A program made the translations under genes and the position numbers. The notes beneath the pieces were generated by a model. That model was given only the letters and a program-made list of their open reading frames with translations, made no database searches and was not told the origin of the DNA. From Bryobacterales bacterium (lineage in GTDB: Bacteria; Acidobacteriota; Terriglobia; Bryobacterales; Bryobacteraceae), in contig JAEHDI010001032.1 of the NCBI GenBank assembly GCA_016880505.1, positions 1-6,681 on the forward strand: a stretch of DNA of 6,681 nucleotides, in the 5' to 3' direction. Below, piece after piece: positions 4,959 to 6,681 of the stretch (positions within the stretch are counted from its first letter, which is position 1; each line of letters starts with the position of its first letter).

Positions 4959-6681
4959 TCAGTGCGTTGCCGCCGAGGACGGCTCGGCGGCCCTGGCTTC
5001 CTTTGCCCTCAGCTCTTCTTCGGACACGCATACCTCGAAGATTGCCACCTCGCGGTTCTTTCCTTTTACTTTGACTTTGCCCAGCGGCCGTATGAAGTAG
5101 TCCCCACGCAGCCGGTTTCGGGTGAATTCGCTGATGATGATATGACTGCTGAATTCCTTGTTCAAAGACTCGAGCCTGGAGCCGAGATTGACGTTGTCGC
5201 CGATGACGGTGTAGCTCAGAGTACGCTCCGAGCCCACGTTGCCGACGATCACGTCGCCGGTGTTGATGCCGACGCCGATATCCAATGCGGGGCGGCCTTC
5301 CTTTCCCCACCGTTCGTTGAGCAATTTCAGCTCACCGAGCATGGCCAGCCCCATGCGAACCGCGTTGTCGGCATGATCCGGGTCCCGGACGGGCGCGTTG
5401 AACAGCCCCATGATCATGTCGCCGACGAACTTGTCGAGTGTCCCCTTGTGCTCGAACAGCAGCTCGACCATGCGGGAGAAGTATTCGTTCAACTGGCGGA
5501 TAACGTCCTCCGGGTCGCGCGATTCCGAGAACGTGGTGAACCCCCGGATGTCCGAGAACAACACGGTCATTTCGCGCCGCTCTCCGCCAAGGCGCGCTTT
5601 GGAAGGATCCTCGATCAGTTCCTTGACGACTTCGGGAGAGACGTAGCGGGAGAAGAGCGCGCGGATCTGCCGCTTGGACCGTCCCTCGACGAAGTAGCTG
5701 TAGGCGACGCTCGCGAACTGGGCGACCAGCAGGCCGGTGATCGCGGGCACGGACGGGAGCCACGTTCCCTGCCGGAACAAAAGGAGTACCGCCGCCGCCC
5801 CGCCGGATGCGACCACGAGCGCGACAAGGCTCGCCCACCAGAAGTTGAAGGTCACGCCGGCCACGCCGACCAGCGCCGCGCACACGACAAGCAACGCAAG
5901 CGCCCAGCCGCGGGGCGCCGGACGCAGGAAGGAACGGCTCAGGATGTCATCCACGACTGAAGCGTGGATCTGCATGCCGGGAAACTTGCCGGTCTCGCCG
6001 AACGGGGTCTGGAAGACGTCATGGAGGCCGGAGGCCGTGGTCCCGACGAAAACGATCTTGTCGCGGAACGATTGCGGATCGATCGCCGGCGTCCGCCCGT
6101 CTTCGATCTGGGCTTGGGAGAGCAGCCGATCCCAGAACTTGTAGGTTCGGTAAGCGCGCTCGGTCCGGGCGGCGTCGCGGAACGCGGGCGCGCGGTAGTT
6201 CACGAGCATGTGGCGGGCGCGGATCTTCTCCACGTACTCGACGTCCAGGTCGATGAGCGGGATCGAGAGATCGCCCAGGTGCAGACCGTCGCGGTCGAGC
6301 CGGACGCGGGAGGGTTCGATCCCGAGCACGGCCATGGCGGTGGCGACTGCAAGCGACGGGTAGTAGTTGTCCTTCTGCCGCACGAACGGAACGGCGCGGC
6401 GGACCGGCCCGTCTTCATCGAGCACGAGGAACGTGTGGCCAAGGGCGCGGCTTGCGGAGCCAAGCTCGCCGAAGGGAAGCTTGACGCTGCGGTGTTCCTC
6501 CACTTCGCGGCCGAGCAGGTAGCCGCCGGGCGCTGAGGCCGGCGCGGAGACGTACGAGTCACTGACGGCGACGGAGTGAATCACGTTGCCCATGCGCCGG
6601 GTGGCGTCGATGAGTTCCCGGTCGCGGGAGGCCCCTTCGGGTCCGCGATCTTCTTCGAGGAGGAGCAGGTCGAAGGCAACC
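4959..6681 (-). CDS. CHASE2-domain class III adenylate cyclase, C-terminal part (5' end beyond the right edge)
   Basis: The frame is open from the right edge to the TGA at 4961-4959, giving 573 complete residues. The ATG at 6593 is internal, because the 29 codons before it (VAFDLLLLEEDR, then DRELIDATRR) are typical CHASE2 sequence. Visible residues 1-255 are the extracytoplasmic CHASE2 sensor, ending with DKIVFVGTTASGLHDVFQTP and GMQIHASVVDDIL. Three membrane helices follow at about 258-276, 278-300 and 308-329, then a linker (FSRYVSPEVVKELI) and the catalytic domain. Catalytic residues look complete: metal-binding D377 (LFSDIRGF) and D421 (FVGD), base-selecting K417 with T491 (YTVIGD), and transition-state N498 and R502 (NVNLGSR). 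It should make cAMP in the cytoplasm in response to an envelope signal. ATP rather than GTP preference is inferred from Lys and Thr. The M48 gene follows after 36 bases, so they are probably co-transcribed. No promoter is visible. Confidence 0.93.
   Translation of the reverse strand, partial: VAFDLLLLEEDRGPEGASRDRELIDATRRMGNVIHSVAVSDSYVSAPASAPGGYLLGREVEEHRSVKLPFGELGSASRALGHTFLVLDEDGPVRRAVPFVRQKDNYYPSLAVATAMAVLGIEPSRVRLDRDGLHLGDLSIPLIDLDVEYVEKIRARHMLVNYRAPAFRDAARTERAYRTYKFWDRLLSQAQIEDGRTPAIDPQSFRDKIVFVGTTASGLHDVFQTPFGETGKFPGMQIHASVVDDILSRSFLRPAPRGWALALLVVCAALVGVAGVTFNFWWASLVALVVASGGAAAVLLLFRQGTWLPSVPAITGLLVAQFASVAYSYFVEGRSKRQIRALFSRYVSPEVVKELIEDPSKARLGGERREMTVLFSDIRGFTTFSESRDPEDVIRQLNEYFSRMVELLFEHKGTLDKFVGDMIMGLFNAPVRDPDHADNAVRMGLAMLGELKLLNERWGKEGRPALDIGVGINTGDVIVGNVGSERTLSYTVIGDNVNLGSRLESLNKEFSSHIIISEFTRNRLRGDYFIRPLGKVKVKGKNREVAIFEVCVSEEELRAKEARAAEPSSAATH

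Noticed and set aside
3798..5960. A 720-codon plus-strand open frame antisense to the peptidase and cyclase genes
   Set aside because: It is rich in Arg, His, Ala and Asp with no recognisable domain, and it is opposite two genes with clear catalytic motifs. Long antisense frames are common in GC-rich coding DNA.
604..6681. A cAMP circuit linking the adenylate cyclase to the Crp/Fnr regulator in the same window
   Set aside because: The regulator lacks the usual cAMP-contact Arg-Ser and lies more than 3.5 kb from the cyclase on the other strand with unrelated genes between. Proximity alone does not support it.

Overview
The window is GC-rich and gene-dense, and looks like chromosomal DNA of a free-living environmental bacterium. 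The gene mix suggests Acidobacteriota or a similar soil or sediment lineage: a lipoprotein amidohydrolase of the D-aminoacylase type, an OmcA/MtrC-family multiheme cytochrome, a Tat-type secreted TIM-barrel isomerase, and a CHASE2 adenylate cyclase next to an M48 peptidase. That assignment is inference from gene content and remembered family distribution, not from a marker gene. I see no rRNA, tRNA, CRISPR array, insertion sequence or phage gene.

Layout. Positions 451 to 1 (minus strand) hold the N-terminal 150 residues of an exported lipoprotein amidohydrolase that runs off the left edge. A 152-bp divergent spacer separates it from a plus-strand Crp/Fnr-type regulator (604-1347). Ninety-five bases further on is a five-heme OmcA/MtrC-family cytochrome (1443-2693) with a strong ribosome binding site. 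A perfect 29-bp palindrome (2733-2761) lies between the cytochrome and a TIM-barrel sugar isomerase/epimerase-like gene (2762-3790). The other half is read from the minus strand: the C-terminal 573 residues of a CHASE2 class III adenylate cyclase, whose 5' end lies beyond the right edge, then after 36 bases an M48 zinc metallopeptidase. The peptidase and isomerase genes converge with 13 bases between their stop codons.

How the genes may work together. The regulator and cytochrome form a plausible redox unit: the regulator has a cysteine cluster at its N-terminus and lacks the usual cAMP-contact residues, so it may sense redox state or a metal rather than cAMP and act on the cytochrome gene beside it. 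The cyclase and peptidase look like a two-gene envelope sensing/proteolysis operon. No link between the cyclase and the regulator can be shown from sequence.

Most notable: the M48 peptidase frame is open from signal peptide to C-terminus except for one in-frame TAG, which separates the HEVAH motif from the third zinc-ligand glutamate. The amidohydrolase lacks the HxH metal motif of its superfamily. The palindrome directly abuts an ATG with no ribosome binding site. The amidohydrolase probably has a leaderless transcript. I found no clear new multi-gene system; these are unusual variants of known families.
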